From Achatina immaculata (Eukaryota > Mollusca > Gastropoda > Stylommatophora > Achatinidae), in the NCBI GenBank assembly GCA_009760885.1, contig CM019691.1:30312314-30376313 (forward strand): a stretch of 64,000 nucleotides of DNA, read 5' to 3'. How positions within the stretch are numbered: the first letter of the stretch is position 1; each line of letters starts with the position of its first letter. Shown in pieces: positions 21,097 through 35,500 of the stretch. Made by a program: the position numbers and the translations under genes. Under the pieces are notes generated by a model, which saw only the letters and a list, made by a program, of their open reading frames with translations, did no database searches and was not told where the DNA came from.

Positions 21097-24000
21097 GTGA
21101 GTTCGGTCGTTAGCTTGAAATATCTCTACATCTCCAATGGTGCCAATTTCAAAGATTTATGTGTTCGTTATGCCTTGTCTCCTCTCACCCATTTAATGGT
21201 ACACTGTTTTATTGTAAAGAAAGACAAGCATAAAAGTAAAGATATAAACGTAACAGTCTGATTTAGTGAGATTTACCTTTATAAGGCACATTTAACCTGC
21301 TTAACCCTTTCAACGCATCGTGAATAATGATATTTAAATACTTATCTTGAAGAGACGGGTAAAACTTAGGTCTTACAATGAATTTAAAATAGCCTCTTAC
21401 ATTCATTCATTCATTCATTTGCATGTCCCTTGCCGAACTTTGCCTCCCTAACAGCACTCCTGTAGGCCTCTCGGTTGTGAGCAAGATGGCCTGCTGTTGA
21501 TGCATCCATTTGCAGATTATCAACGATCTCTTGCAGCCATCTTCACCTTGATCTTCCTCTCTTTCTTTTTCCCATACGGTTTTCTCTAGATTATCATGTG
21601 TTTAATATGTCCAAAATATTTAAGTTTTCTCTCTTTAATCTTCTTTACTAGCCAGCCTTCTTTAATATTAAGTTCTTGTAGTATGGATATATTTGTTCTT
21701 TTTTGTGACCATGATATTTGAAGAACTCTTCTGCAGCATTTACATTCAAAAGCATTTATTTCTTGCAGTATTTAGAGAAAGCCATTGGCTTTAGAAATGA
21801 AAGAACCCATCATAGTTCTTTGTTTTAAAATTATACAGTAACTTACTTCTAGTTAGTGTCTTTATACAAATTTATTCTACCACAGTGTGGAAAATAACTC
21901 AGAAGTGAGGGAGTTAAAGATGTTTTTAAAATGTTTTTTTTTTCCAAAAGCGGATGGGCTTTATCTATTTAACGATGTGATTTCTAAAAGTTATTTATGC
22001 TTTTCTAGTCCTTTGTAAATACAAAAATATATTTAATCATATTTTGAATATAATATACTCGTGCTTCTAAAACAATATAGTCGTATTTGCTATATACTTG
22101 TATACCAGGATTAAAGATGATATTGCCTAGAGTTATAAAGAGAAAATAACGTTGTTTTCAGGGCGGGGCCACTACATAGGTTCAAAATCAAATTGCAGTT
22201 AATAGAGTCGTGGTCATGACAAATAGCATGTTGTGACACTGCAGCTTGTCTAGAGGTTCAATGATAGATTGTTAGCATGGCTGTTGAATTTTCCGAAAAG
22301 CTTTATTCTTGGATTCGTTCCGGTATTTTGAGAAAGCCATTGGCTCTAGAAATGAAAGAAACCCATCATAGTTCCGAGAAACAAGGAAAGCGGTCATGAC
22401 CCAGGGAATCAAAGAAAGCGTCACTATGACTCTAGGAATTGAAGAAAGTCCAGGAAACAATGAAAACCACAACGGCTCAGGGAATCAGAGATGACCCTAT
22501 GAATTAAATAAACTCCTTTGAGGCTCTAGAAATCAAAGAAAACCACTATGGCTCAAGGGATTAAAGAAAGCCACTATGGCTCCGGGAATAATAGAAAGCT
22601 ACAGTAACTAGTTCTACTAAGTGTTCTACTATTACGTGTGCCAGAAACAAGACGGCACAAAATTTAACAGTACGTTAACAATATTTTAGCAGAACAACTA
22701 CTTGTTATTTTATTGATGCCGAAACACACAGCTGGCAAAAAATTGTCAAGTGATTGTGATTGGTCTGAATAAGTTGAGAACCACTGAATTTAGTTGTCTA
22801 GTGTTTATAATTATAATATTAGAATTCTGACTTTTACATATGTAACTTCATATCACGTTCAAGTTATCCACATAATGAACGCGCACATTCCCAGACTCGC
22901 CGACATTAAAACAACCATAACACTTTAGAGGGCACAAGCAGACTCGCAGACACAAGCAGACTCACAGACACAAGCAGACTCACAGACACAAGCAGACTCG
23001 CAGACACAAGCAGACTCGCAGACACAAGCAGACTCGCAGACACAAGCAGACTCACAGACACAAGCAGACTCACAGACGACTCCGGTGACAATCATGGGAG
23101 TCAACAGACATGCTGGTATAGTGACAGTTCTCATCATCATCATCATCATCAGGTGCCGTGCTGACTGGCATTGGCTATTATGCTTCTCCAGAGTACCCGA
23201 TCCTTCATGCAGGCCATCAGTTCAGTTGGTGATCTCCTCTCACACCATCCCGTCAGACTGTCCAGTATCATTTCTCTTGGTCTTCCTCTTGATCTTCTTC
23301 CTTCTATTTTTCCTGTTGTTATAATATTTTCAATGCCCCCTCTTCTCATTGCATGTCCTATGAAAGTACATTGTCTCTCTCTTATCTTTCTGACAAGGTT
23401 TTTTGTCTCTCCAGCTCTTCTCATACATTCTTCATTAGTTATTTTTGCTGTCCAGGGGATTCGCAACATTCTTCTAATAAACCACATTTCTGCTGCTTCC
23501 AATGATTTTTGTGCAGACTTGCCTATTGTCCATGATTTACTTCCATATAACAAGATAGGTTAAAGATGTTTTTAAAATGTTTTTTTTTCCAAAAACGGAT
23601 GGGCTTTATCTATTTAATGATGTGATTTCTAAAAGTTATTTATACTTTTCTAGTCCTTTGTAAATACAAAAATATATTTAATCATATTTTGAATATAATA
23701 TACTCGTGCTTCTAAAACAATATAGTCGTATTTGCTATATACTTGTATACCAGGATTAAAGATGATATTGCCTAGAGTTATAAAGAGAAAATAACGTTGT
23801 TTTCAGGGCGGGGCCACTACATAGGTTCAAAATCAAATTGCAGTTAATAGAGTCGTGGTCATGACAAATAGCATGTTGTGACACTGCAGCTTGTCTAGAG
23901 GTTCAATGATAGATTGTTAGCATGGCTGTTGAATTTTCCGAAAAGCTTTATTCTTGGATTCGTTCCGGTATTTTGAGAAAGCCATTGGCTCTAGAAATGA

Positions 24001-27000
24001 AAGAAACCCATCATAGTTCCGAGAAACAAGGAAAGCGGTCATGACCCAGGGAATCAAAGAAAGCGTCACTATGACTCTAGGAATTGAAGAAAGTCCAGGA
24101 AACAATGAAAACCACAACGGCTCAGGGAATCAGAGATGACCCTATGAATTAAATAAACTCCTTTGAGGCTCTAGAAATCAAAGAAAACCACTATGGCTCA
24201 AGGGATTAAAGAAAGCCACTATGGCTCCGGGAATAATAGAAAGCTACAGTAACTAGTTCTACTAAGTGTTCTACTATTACGTGTGCCAGAAACAAGACGG
24301 CACAAAATTTAACAGTACGTTAACAATATTTTAGCAGAACAACTACTTGTTATTTTATTGATGCCGAAACACACAGCTGGCAAAAAATTGTCAAGTGATT
24401 GTGATTGGTCTGAATAAGTTGAGAACCACTGAATTTAGTTGTCTAGTGTTTATAATTATAATATTAGAATTCTGACTTTTACATATGTAACTTCATATCA
24501 CGTTCAAGTTATCCACATAATGAACGCGCACATTCCCAGACTCGCCGACATTAAAACAACCATAACACTTTAGAGGGCACAAGCAGACTCGCAGACACAA
24601 GCAGACTCACAGACACAAGCAGACTCACAGACACAAGCAGACTCGCAGACACAAGCAGACTCGCAGACACAAGCAGACTCGCAGACACAAGCAGACTCAC
24701 AGACACAAGCAGACTCACAGACGACTCCGGTGACAATCATGGGAGTCAACAGACATGCTGGTATAGTGACAGTTCTCATCATCATCATCATCATCAGGTG
24801 CCGTGCTGACTGGCATTGGCTATTATGCTTCTCCAGAGTACCCGATCCTTCATGCAGGCCATCAGTTCAGTTGGTGATCTCCTCTCACACCATCCCGTCA
24901 GACTGTCCAGTATCATTTCTCTTGGTCTTCCTCTTGATCTTCTTCCTTCTATTTTTCCTGTTGTTATAATATTTTCAATGCCCCCTCTTCTCATTGCATG
25001 TCCTATGAAAGTACATTGTCTCTCTCTTATCTTTCTGACAAGGTTTTTTGTCTCTCCAGCTCTTCTCATACATTCTTCATTAGTTATTTTTGCTGTCCAG
25101 GGGATTCGCAACATTCTTCTAATAAACCACATTTCTGCTGCTTCCAATGATTTTTGTGCAGACTTGCCTATTGTCCATGATTTACTTCCATATAACAAGA
25201 TAGGTTCAATATAGCATTTTAGGACTCTTTTTCTAACATTCATTGATAACGATGTGTTAGCTAATATGTTTCTCATTCTCTGAAATGCAGTCTTTGCTTG
25301 GCCTATTCTGTTCCTAATTTCTGTTTTGCATTTCCCATCTGAAGTTATTACTGCTCCAAGGTATTTGAATTTCTGCACCTGCTTTAGAATGGTTCCGTTT
25401 AATTAGTTCTGCAAAAGATTTATTAATGAAGAAAATGAGGATGACGCAAATGAAGATGAGGAAAAACTACGGCACTGACAAAACAGATATAACAACAGAA
25501 CTTCCCGGGCAAGAACACTTTTGCCACGGGGAAGTGAAACCTAAGAAAAAAATAGTTACAATAAATCTACTACTTACAATTTACAGAAATTCCAAAGTGA
25601 GCTCCACACTAAACACAACACAACTGCCAAAAACTGAAAACCACTGAGAAACACTTTTGTCCTGACAAGGACAATACTACAAACTGTCTACATTTTTAAA
25701 CTACCAAATTGCCCTTAAAAGGACAATGCCGTTGCTATCTACATCTAGAAAAAATCTCTACAAACTACTCATTCTAACAAGAGCACGTAGCTCTGTCTCA
25801 GAAACTCTCTTACACTATGACACTACATTTCTAACTAACTGAACTGACTTGAAACTGATAATCGGATTATCTTTTATAATAACTGCAGTGTATGATTTCC
25901 GCCATGACAGAAGTTCACAAGAAGTTCAAGGATACGTTTTCCAGAGCCAAAATACAACACACCCAGTACGTGGTTTAGCTCAAAGTAAGCCACTGTGGCT
26001 CTAGAAACTTGTACTGTTATGATGGCTTCCAGGGCCTATGATAGCTTTATTTGATTCCTAGACTCATAGTGGCTTTCTTTGATCCCTGGACTCATAGTGG
26101 CTTTCTTTGATCCCTGGACTCATAGTAGCTTTCTTTGATTCCTAGACTCATAGTGGCCTTCTTTGATTTCTAGACTCATGGTGGCTTTCTTTTATTCCTA
26201 GACTCATAGTGGCTTTCTTTGATTCCTAGACTGATAGTGACCTTCTTTGATTTCTAGACTCATGGTGGCTTTCTTTTATTCCTAGACTCATAGTGGCTTT
26301 CTTTGATTTCTATACATAGTAACCTTCTTTGATCCCTGGACTCATAGTGGCTTTCTTTAATTCCTAGACTCATAGTGGCTTTCTTTGATTTCTAGACTCA
26401 TGGTGGCTTTCTTTTATTCCTAGACTCATAGTGGCTTTCTTTGATTTCTAGACTCATAGTGGCTTTCTTTGATTCCTAACCTCATAGTGACTTTCTTTGA
26501 TTCCTAGATTCATAGTGGCTTTCTTTGATTTCTAGACTCATAGTGGCTTTCTTTGATTCCTAGACTCATAGTGGCTTTCTTTGACTCCCTGAGCCATGAC
26601 GTTTTCCTGGTTTATCGGGACTACGATAGCTTCCTTTGATTCTTAGATTCATAGTGCTCTTTTTTTCATTCCTAGAGTCATAGTAGGGACCTGAGTAGCA
26701 TAGTGATTAGTGCGTCTATCTCTTAACGCGGGGGTTGATGGTTCAGATCCGGCCGGAGGCACCTCACTGATGGACTCCTGGCTTATTCTGCAGCTAGAGA
26801 AGGAAAGGCGGCCTGGCATTGCGCTGTCCACATCACTCTTAAGTATGTCGACAGGTTAAGGACAGTCTGGAGACTAATATCATATTCCTAACTGCCTCTG
26901 AGGTAGTGATTCTTAAACTTTATTTTCGTGATCCCCTTTTCCGCCATCTGAACAGCAGAAAAAAAAAGAAATAAACAGAACTCAGATGGCGCTAAGATTT

Positions 27001-27539
27001 TGTTTTAACCAAATCAATCCATTTGTTTGTTCGTAGACCCTAAAAAAATCCTTTCGCGGATCCCCTGGGGTTTCATGAACCCCAGATTAAGAACCAGTGC
27101 TCTCTTTTAATGTTGGTACAACGTTTCCTCTATACAGTTTGTCACTGTGCTTATCTAGGGAGTCTGAGAATACAGCGTGTCTAGTCCCATCTGTATTTTG
27201 ATATCTCTGTTATCTAGCCAGCAACAATTTCTCATAGTAACTGGCCGAGCTATCTAACACCCTGGCTGGTTCGATGTCATTAAAGACTGCTTTAAATGCT
27301 ATTCTCACAGACTTGCGATTCCTTCCCCCCCCCCCCCCACCTTTCTGTTTGGACCTTGTTTTAACCATGTTGATTGTCCTTTATTAACAAGTCAAAATAG
27401 CCGAAAATTGTTGTTTTACTGCAAGCGGTTCCCGCTCATGAATATGTCTTTTGTTATCTTGTGAAGAGAAGTTGCATACTGGAATGTTTTGCGTATACCG
27501 TATTTCTCGTTGTATAAGACGCACCGCAGTATAAAACGC

Positions 27540-27585
<46 letters not shown>

Positions 27586-29553
27586 TTGGCAGAGAATGAT
27601 TTGGGTTTTTAAAAAATGAAAAACGCAACATTTTCCATGAACAATATGACAATTTAACTCCAAAAACAAGAAACTTTCGGCAAGTGGCATCAATGTTACT
27701 CTTCATTTTTATCGTAATATTTATCGTAATATTTATTATTATTATTTATAAAGCTGTAATTACCACGATGGCGGGCATTTTTAACGCACTTGCCGACATG
27801 AAAAATTCAGCGGGATGTCGCTTGATTCGTTACACATTCTGAACCGGGAGTTGGGCATAAGGCTAACAACCTTAGCCTGAGACCCACCTAGAGGTGAATC
27901 TAGACGGGTAAAAATGAAATTGTTATGGAAAATCACAACAAAACCAACCGAGTCAAGGGATCAGGGATACCAACTCTGAAGAACTCCAAAGAGGACATTG
28001 TAAAGAGAGGCCAAAATAGTAGGCATAAAGTCCGTTAATGAAATTGAAAAGCTCGCAGAAAACAGGAAAAACTCGGCGAACCACCATGTGAGCCCCCTGT
28101 GAGGTTTAACAGCACGGGAAGGATGTTAGAATGTAAGAAGGATTGCCACATCGTTTATTTTTGATGAGTAGTTTATTATGCATGATAGCACATTTAATTA
28201 TCCTCTTTTATTGCAAATACACCAAGATATAAAAAAAAAACTGCGGTGTATTTGTACTGGACGTTTTAGAATGTTTCACCAAGGGTTTATAAACACTGCT
28301 GCTCACAACTCAAAATGCATACTCTATACATGGGAGGTTACCGACTGAGCCATTTTTCATCCCTTTAAAGTGTCAGACGGGGCCAAGGTGCCAGGTTTTT
28401 TATCATTGGAAAACAAAGTTTGTTCTTTCATTCGTTGGATGTTGAATGTGTTAATATTTTGTAAATATAGTTGAATAATTTATCTCTCTCTCTCTCTGAA
28501 CCTTAAGTGCCCAGGGCACATGGGGCTTCCGCAAGGGTTTTCCACAAATGCCTGTCCTTCGCCTTTTTTTCTGCTCTTGCCCAAGTGAGCCCTCTATTGC
28601 TCAACATCCTTTCTGTTGTTCTTCTCCATGTCTCTTTTGGTCTACCTTTACTTCTGTTCCCCTGTGGTGTCCATCTTAGTGCTATTTTTGGTAGTGAGTT
28701 GTCAGTCATTCGGAGCACATGTCCCAACCATCGCTAGCGTCTTTCCTCAATAATTGTTGTCAGTGGTTTCATCTGCATTTCTGCTAATAAGATGTTATTT
28801 CTTATAGTGTTTGGCCAAAATATTTTTCTAATTCTTAGTAAACATTTAGTCTGGAAAGAATTCAACTTCTTTTCTATGGTTTTGGTGATTTTCCAGCATT
28901 TACTTCCATAGAGTAGTACACTTAGGAACATTACTCTTAAATAGAATAATTTATAATCATATTTATATTGCATGCTGGTGTCGTCAGGAGGATGTTGTGG
29001 ATAAAAAGGATTTTAAAACACTGGTGTTTAGGCGTGCCTCGATTACAGTACCTAGCTAAAGCTAACACTGAGGTATGAGATAGTGCTAGCAAGCACTAAC
29101 ATTGGAGTATGAGACAAGTACCTCAGCGAGAACTAACACTGGGATATATGACGTGGGGTGATTTTTTGGACAATTTTTGGGTGATTGTTGGAAAAATTAT
29201 CTTATATGGCATGAAATACGACTATCCATATGTAACAGCTCTCCTGTAGACCTCTCGGGTGTAGGCAAGATGCCCTGCTGCTGAAGCATCAATTTGCAGA
29301 TTATCAACGATGTCTTGCAGCCATCTTCGCCTTGGTCTTCCTCTCTTTCGTTTTCCCATTATGTACCCTTCCAAGACGGTCTTCACTAGATTATCATGAC
29401 GTTTAATGTGTCCAAAATATTTAAGTTTTCTCTCTTTAATCCTCTTTACTAGCCAGCCTTCTTCAATATTAAGTTCTTGTAGTATAGATATATTTGTTCT
29501 TTTTGTGTCCATGATATTTGAAGAACTCTTGTGTAGCATGTACATTCAAAGGA

Positions 29554-29598
<45 letters not shown>

Positions 29599-32500
29599 AT
29601 TTTATAAATCAACATTGTTACGCTCTTACAGAAAGGACATTATTCTCTGTCGTCTTCAGAGCATATAGTTTGTTCTTTTGTCTGCATTTATCATCATCAT
29701 CATCATCATCATCATCGTCGTTATCATCGTCGTCGTCGTAATCTTGCGTTATTTCGCTTACTATGGTGGCACTGAATTTTTTTGTCCACTGTTTCATGTT
29801 TTACGGTACATATTATTTCACTGTTTCTTGTGCGTATCTTTTTACAGTACATCTGATTTCACTGCTTCTTCTGCGTAGCTTTGTATTGTTCACTCACATG
29901 TGCTTGCGCATTTCTCTTGTTTTGTCCCCCTGTATCACTTCCAAAATGAAACAAACGTAGCGAAATAAAGACAGTGAGATAAACAGATGAAAGCTGGAAA
30001 TAAATGTACCTAGAACGAAAAATAATCCCCTTCAATTTTTTTTTTGTCAGTCATAAAAAAATCGGTCCCTCAGAGATTGTTTTAGAAGGGATTCGTTTAT
30101 GCAAATTTGTATTAAGCATTTCTTTTTGGGCAGTTTTTGCTGGATAGAAGAGGAGATGGCCAAACTGTTTTAACTTTACTCGATTTCTTTAATGTTGACT
30201 GTTATTTTATTTGGATTTCTTTTTTAATTTCACGTTTTTAAGTGAAAAAAGGATTTAATAAAAAGATGTTCAACAGCGGAAATGAACTTTCAATATTAGC
30301 ATCAAATAATTTGAACATGACAAATCGAAAAAGGTGTTTTCAGTTTTTTTTTGTCAACAACAATCATGTGCCAAAAAAAGACGGAATTTTCCGTATTGAT
30401 CCAGAATCTGAATATTTTCTGCCTAAAGATAATATGAAATACAGATCTGTTCAAATCAAATAGGCAAGAAGGTGTGTGCATATTTACAGTAAAAGTAAGT
30501 GCTGAAAGTGGATTTTTGAGTATTTCGAAAAGACTCCCAGACAGATGAAAATGTTAGACTCCAAACAGTGGACATTTCAAGGAAAGTAGAGATGTCCACC
30601 AAAGGCAACCTGGAAAGGAAGTGTCTTAGCTTGGATAGGAGTATGTGACCCAGCTAGAACACAGTGTTGAAGCTAAGACAGAAAGTATACGACCTAGCTG
30701 GAACACAGTGTTGAAGCTAAAAAAAGACAGCATGCGGCCCAAATAGAACACAGTATTGTAGCTAAGATAGAAAGTATACGACCCAACAGGAACACAGTGT
30801 TGAGATTAAAAATACGGCATGCAACCAATCTGGAACACAGTGTTGTAGCTAAGAAACATTGTGTGCAACCCATCTAGAACACAGTGTTGTAGCTAATATA
30901 GACAGTATGCGACCCAACAGGAACACGGTGTTGTTGCTAAGACAGACAGTATGCGACTCGACAGGAACACAGTACTGTAGCTAAGATGGACAGTATGCAG
31001 GCCAGCTGTAAATCAGTGTTGTGGCTAAGAAAGACAGTGTGCAAATCATTTAGAATGCAGTGTCCTAGAAAAGATAGACAGTATGCGATCCATCTAGAAT
31101 ACAGTGTCGTAGCTAAGATAGGCAACATGCGATCCATCTGGAACACAGTGTTGTAGTTAAGAAAACATTACCCAGTTGTAACACAGTGTTGTAGCTAAGA
31201 TAGACAGTATGCGACCCAGCTGTAACATAGTGTTGTAGATAAGAAAGATAGCGCGCAACCTATCTAGAACACAGTGTCCTAGATAAGACAGTATGCGACC
31301 AAGGTGGAACACAGTGTTGAAGCTACGAAAGACAGTGTGCGACTCATCTGGAACACAGCGTTGTAGCTAAGAAAATATTATACTACCCAGCTGTAACACA
31401 GTGTTGAAGTTAAGAACGACAGCATGTGACTCATCTGAGAGACAGTGTAGTAGCTAAGATAGACCCCATCCGAAATACAGTGTTGTAGCTAAGATAGACG
31501 GTATGCCACCCAGCAGGAACACAGTGTTGATGCTAAGAGCGACAGTATACGACCCAGCTGTAACACAGAGCTGAAGCTAAAAAAGACAGTGTGCAACCCA
31601 TCTAGAACACAGTGTCGTAGATAAGATAGACAGTATGCGACCCAGCTGGAACACAGTATTGTAGCTAAGATAGATTGTATGCAATCCATCTAGAACACAG
31701 TGTCATAGATAAGATAGACAGTAAGCAACGCATCTAGAACACAGTGTCGTAGATAAGATAGTATGCGACCCAGCTGCAACACAATGCTGTAGCTACGATA
31801 GACAGTATGCCCCAGTAGGAACACAGTGTTGACGCTAAGATAAACAATATGCGACTCAGGTGGAGCACAGTGTTGAAGTTAAGAAAGACAGCATGCAATC
31901 CATCGGGAATACAGTGTTGTAAGAAAGACAGCATGTGACCCATCTAGAGCACAGTGTCGTAAAGAAGAATGATAGTATACGACCCAGCTGTAACACAGTG
32001 TTGAAACTAAGAAAGTCAGCTAACTTATCTGGAACACAGTGTTATAGCTAAGAAAGATAGTATAGACTCGTCTGGAACACAGTGTTGTACCTAAGAAAGT
32101 CAGTATAAGACCCATCTAGAACGTAGTGTCGTAGATAAGATAGACAGTATGCGACCCATCTGGAACACAGTGTTGTAGCTAAAAAAGACAGTATGCAACT
32201 CATATAGAACACAGTGTTGTAGCTAAGATAGACAGCATGCAACCGATCTAGAACACAGTGTTGCAGTTAAAACAGACAGTATACAACCCATCTAGAACAC
32301 AATGTTGTAAGGAAGAGAATATGCAATCCATCTAGAACACAGTGGTGTAGCTAAGATAGACAATATATGACCCAGCTGCAAATCAGTGCTGTAGTTAAGA
32401 CAGACAGTATGCAACCAGTCTAGAACACAGTATTGTAAGGAAGACAGCATACAACCCAATTAGAACACAGTGTTGTAGCTAAGATAAACAGTGTGCATCC

Positions 32501-35500
32501 CATCTAGAACACAATGTTGTAGCTGAGATAGACAGTATGTGACCCATCTGGAACACTGTGTTGTAGCTGAGAAAGACAGTGTGCAACCCATCTAGAATAC
32601 AGTGTCATAGATGAGATAGACAATATGCGATCCAGTTGGAACACAGTGTTGTAGCTAAGATAGATAGTACGTGATTCAGGTGGAGTACAGTATTAAAGCT
32701 AAGAAAGACAGCATGCAACCCGTCTGGAACACAGTGTTGTAGCTAAGAAAGACAGTGTGCAATCCATCTAGACAACAGTATCGTAAAGAAGATCGACAGT
32801 ATGCGACCCAGCAGGAACATAGTGTTGTAGCTAAGATGGACAATATGTGACCCAGCAGGAACATAGTGTTGTAGGTAACATAGACATTATGCCACCCAGC
32901 AGGAACGTAGTGTTGAAGCTATGATAGACAGTACACGATCCAGCAGGAACATAGTGTTGTAGCTAAGATGGACAGTATGCGACCCATTGAACACAGTGTT
33001 GTAGCTAAGATAGACAGTATGTGACCCAGCAGAACACAGTGTTGTGGCTAAGATAGACAGTATGCGCGACCCAGCAAAACACAGTGATGTAGCTAATATA
33101 GACAGCATGCGACCCATCTGGAACACAGTGTTGTAGTTAAGATAGACTCTGGAAGACAGTGTTGTAACTAAGATATACAGTATGCAACCCATCTAGAACA
33201 CAGTGTAGTAGTTAAGATAGACAGTATGCAACCCATCTAGAACACAGTGTTTTTGATAAGATAGATAGTATGCGATCCAGTAGGAACACAGTGTTGCAGC
33301 TAAGATAGGCAGTATGGAAACTAACTAGAACACAGTGTTGTAACTAAGATAGACAGTATGGTACCTATCTAGAATACAATGTTGTAGCTAAGATAGACAG
33401 TATGCGATCCAGTAGGAACACAGTGTTGTAACTAAGATAGACAGTATGGAATCTGTCTAGAACACAGTGTTGTAGATAATATAGACAGTATGGAATCTGT
33501 CTAGAACACAGTGTTGTATATAATATAGACAGTATGGAATCTGTCTAGAACACAGTGTTGTAACTAAGATAGACAGTATGGAATCTGTCTAGAACACAGT
33601 GTTGTAGATAAGATAGACAGTATGCGATCCAGTAGGAACACAGTGTTGTAGATAAGATAGACAGTATGGAACCTATCTAGAACACAGGTTGTAGCTAAGA
33701 TAGACAGTATGCGACTCAGCTGGAACACAGTGTTATAGCTAAGATAGACAGTATGGAATCTGTCTAGAACACAGTGTTATAGATAAGATAGACAGTATGC
33801 GATCCAGTAGGAACACAGTGTTGTAGATAAGATAGACAGTATGGAACCTATCTAGAACACAGTGTTGTAACTAAGATAGACAGTATGGAACCTATCTAGA
33901 ATACAGTGTTGTAACTAAGATAGACACTATGCGACTCAGCTGGAACACAGTGTTATAGCTAAGATAGTATGCGACCCATCTAGAACACAGTGTTATAGCT
34001 AAGATAGACAGTATGCGACCCATCTAGAACACAGTGTTATAGCTAAGATAGACAGTATGCGACTAAGCTGGAACACAATGTTGTTGATAAGACGGTGTAT
34101 GCAACCCAGCTCTAAATCAGTGTTGTAGCTAAGAAAGACAGTGTGCAAATCATTTAGAATGCAGTGTTGTAACTAAGACAGACAGTATGCAACCCACCTA
34201 GAACACATTGTTATAGATAACATAGACAGTATGCGACCCAGCAGGAACACAGTGTTATAGCTAAGATTGACAATATGCAACCCACCTAGAACACATTGTT
34301 ATAGATAACATAGACAGTATGCGACCCAGCAGGAACACAGTGTTATAGCTAAGATAGACAATATGCAACCCATCTAGAACACAATGTTATAGCTACGATG
34401 GACAGTATACAACCCATCTAGAACACAGTGTTACAGCTAAGATATACAGTATGCAACTCATCTAGATCACAGTGTTTTTGCTAATAAAAACAGTGTGCAA
34501 TCCATCTAGAACACAGTGTTATAGCTACGATAGACAGTATATAACCCATGTAGGACACAGTGTTGTAACTAAGATAGACAGTGCACAACCCATCTGGAAC
34601 ATAGTGTTTTTGCTTATAAAGACAGTGTGCTAGAACACAGTGTTGAAGCTAAGAAAGACAGTGTGCGACTATCTAGAACACAGTATTGAAGGCAGGATAG
34701 ACAGTGCGCGACACATCTAGAACACTGTGCTGAAGTTAAGATAGACAGTGCGCGACCCATCTAGAACGCGGTGCTGAAGTTAAGATAGACAGTGCGTGAC
34801 CCATACAGAACACTGTGCTGAAGTTAAGATAGACAGTGCGTGACCCATACAGAATACAAGACAGAGGCTTTCTGCACACTGCAGTGAGTAGAACTGAAAC
34901 CAGATAAAACGTCCGAGGACGTGCAGACCGATGATAAGATCATCAAAATCCAAAAACTGTGGAAGGATTGACTTCTGCAGGCCTTCTTTTTGTCTGCTGT
35001 AACCTACGGAAGCCCAGCTCTGTCACCTTATTCTGGAAAGAAAAATCTCAAAACTTTAGTTGTTACTGCGCGTAGGTCCAAAGGCTAAAGTCAGTAATTT
35101 TCCGAGCCCTCTGCAACATAAACCCTTCATCACTTTATATAAAATTCATGAAAAAATCATTTGTGTTTTCAGTCTATTTTTTTATTTGATACCAGGCCTC
35201 GAGCCATTTGTAGCCTACAGACTTCAATCAGTTGAGCCTAAGGGATAATCGTCCACTAGTTACACGTCGCCGCTTTCATATTTTCGTGTGCCTATGCTGA
35301 AAAAACAGTAAAAGTGTTGAAGGACATAAACGTTCACTGAGAATGTGCTGAGAGCAGAAAGTAACTGTCACAGTGGAGGGGCAAGCAGGAAAATACCAGA
35401 AGATAAGGGTGGGGGTACGGCAGGGATGTTTTCTGTCACATGACCTCTCCATGCTCAGTTATTTCAGTCAGTCATTTGCATGTTCCTTGCGGAACTTTGC

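Larger units (their letters stand above)
21914..23559. repeat. 1.65-kb tandem duplication, copy 1
   Basis: Repeated head-to-tail as 23560-25204 with an offset of 1645-1646 bp. The sequence is nearly identical. The differences I saw (one T-run length change and three substitutions) all fall in the first ~110 bp. It contains the antisense 28-bp array, an 18-bp array and the 3' part of a family B LINE. Confidence 0.95.

Noticed and set aside
22906..23149. CESACV / SLLVSA repeat peptides (also at 24551-24794)
   Set aside because: An 18-bp minisatellite read in different frames and copied by the tandem duplication.
30242..30463. 73-codon + frame considered as a possible small gene
   Set aside because: No signal peptide, motif or splice context recognised; AT-rich chance frame more likely.
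30937..33192. Series of minus frames with repeated CLSYL/CILSILATTLCS peptides
   Set aside because: By-products of the 44-bp satellite; frames rotate with unit number and have no independent support.
30615..34860. CRISPR-like appearance of the 44-bp and 30-bp arrays
   Set aside because: Units are contiguous and diverge throughout. There are no unique spacers, and the context is eukaryotic.
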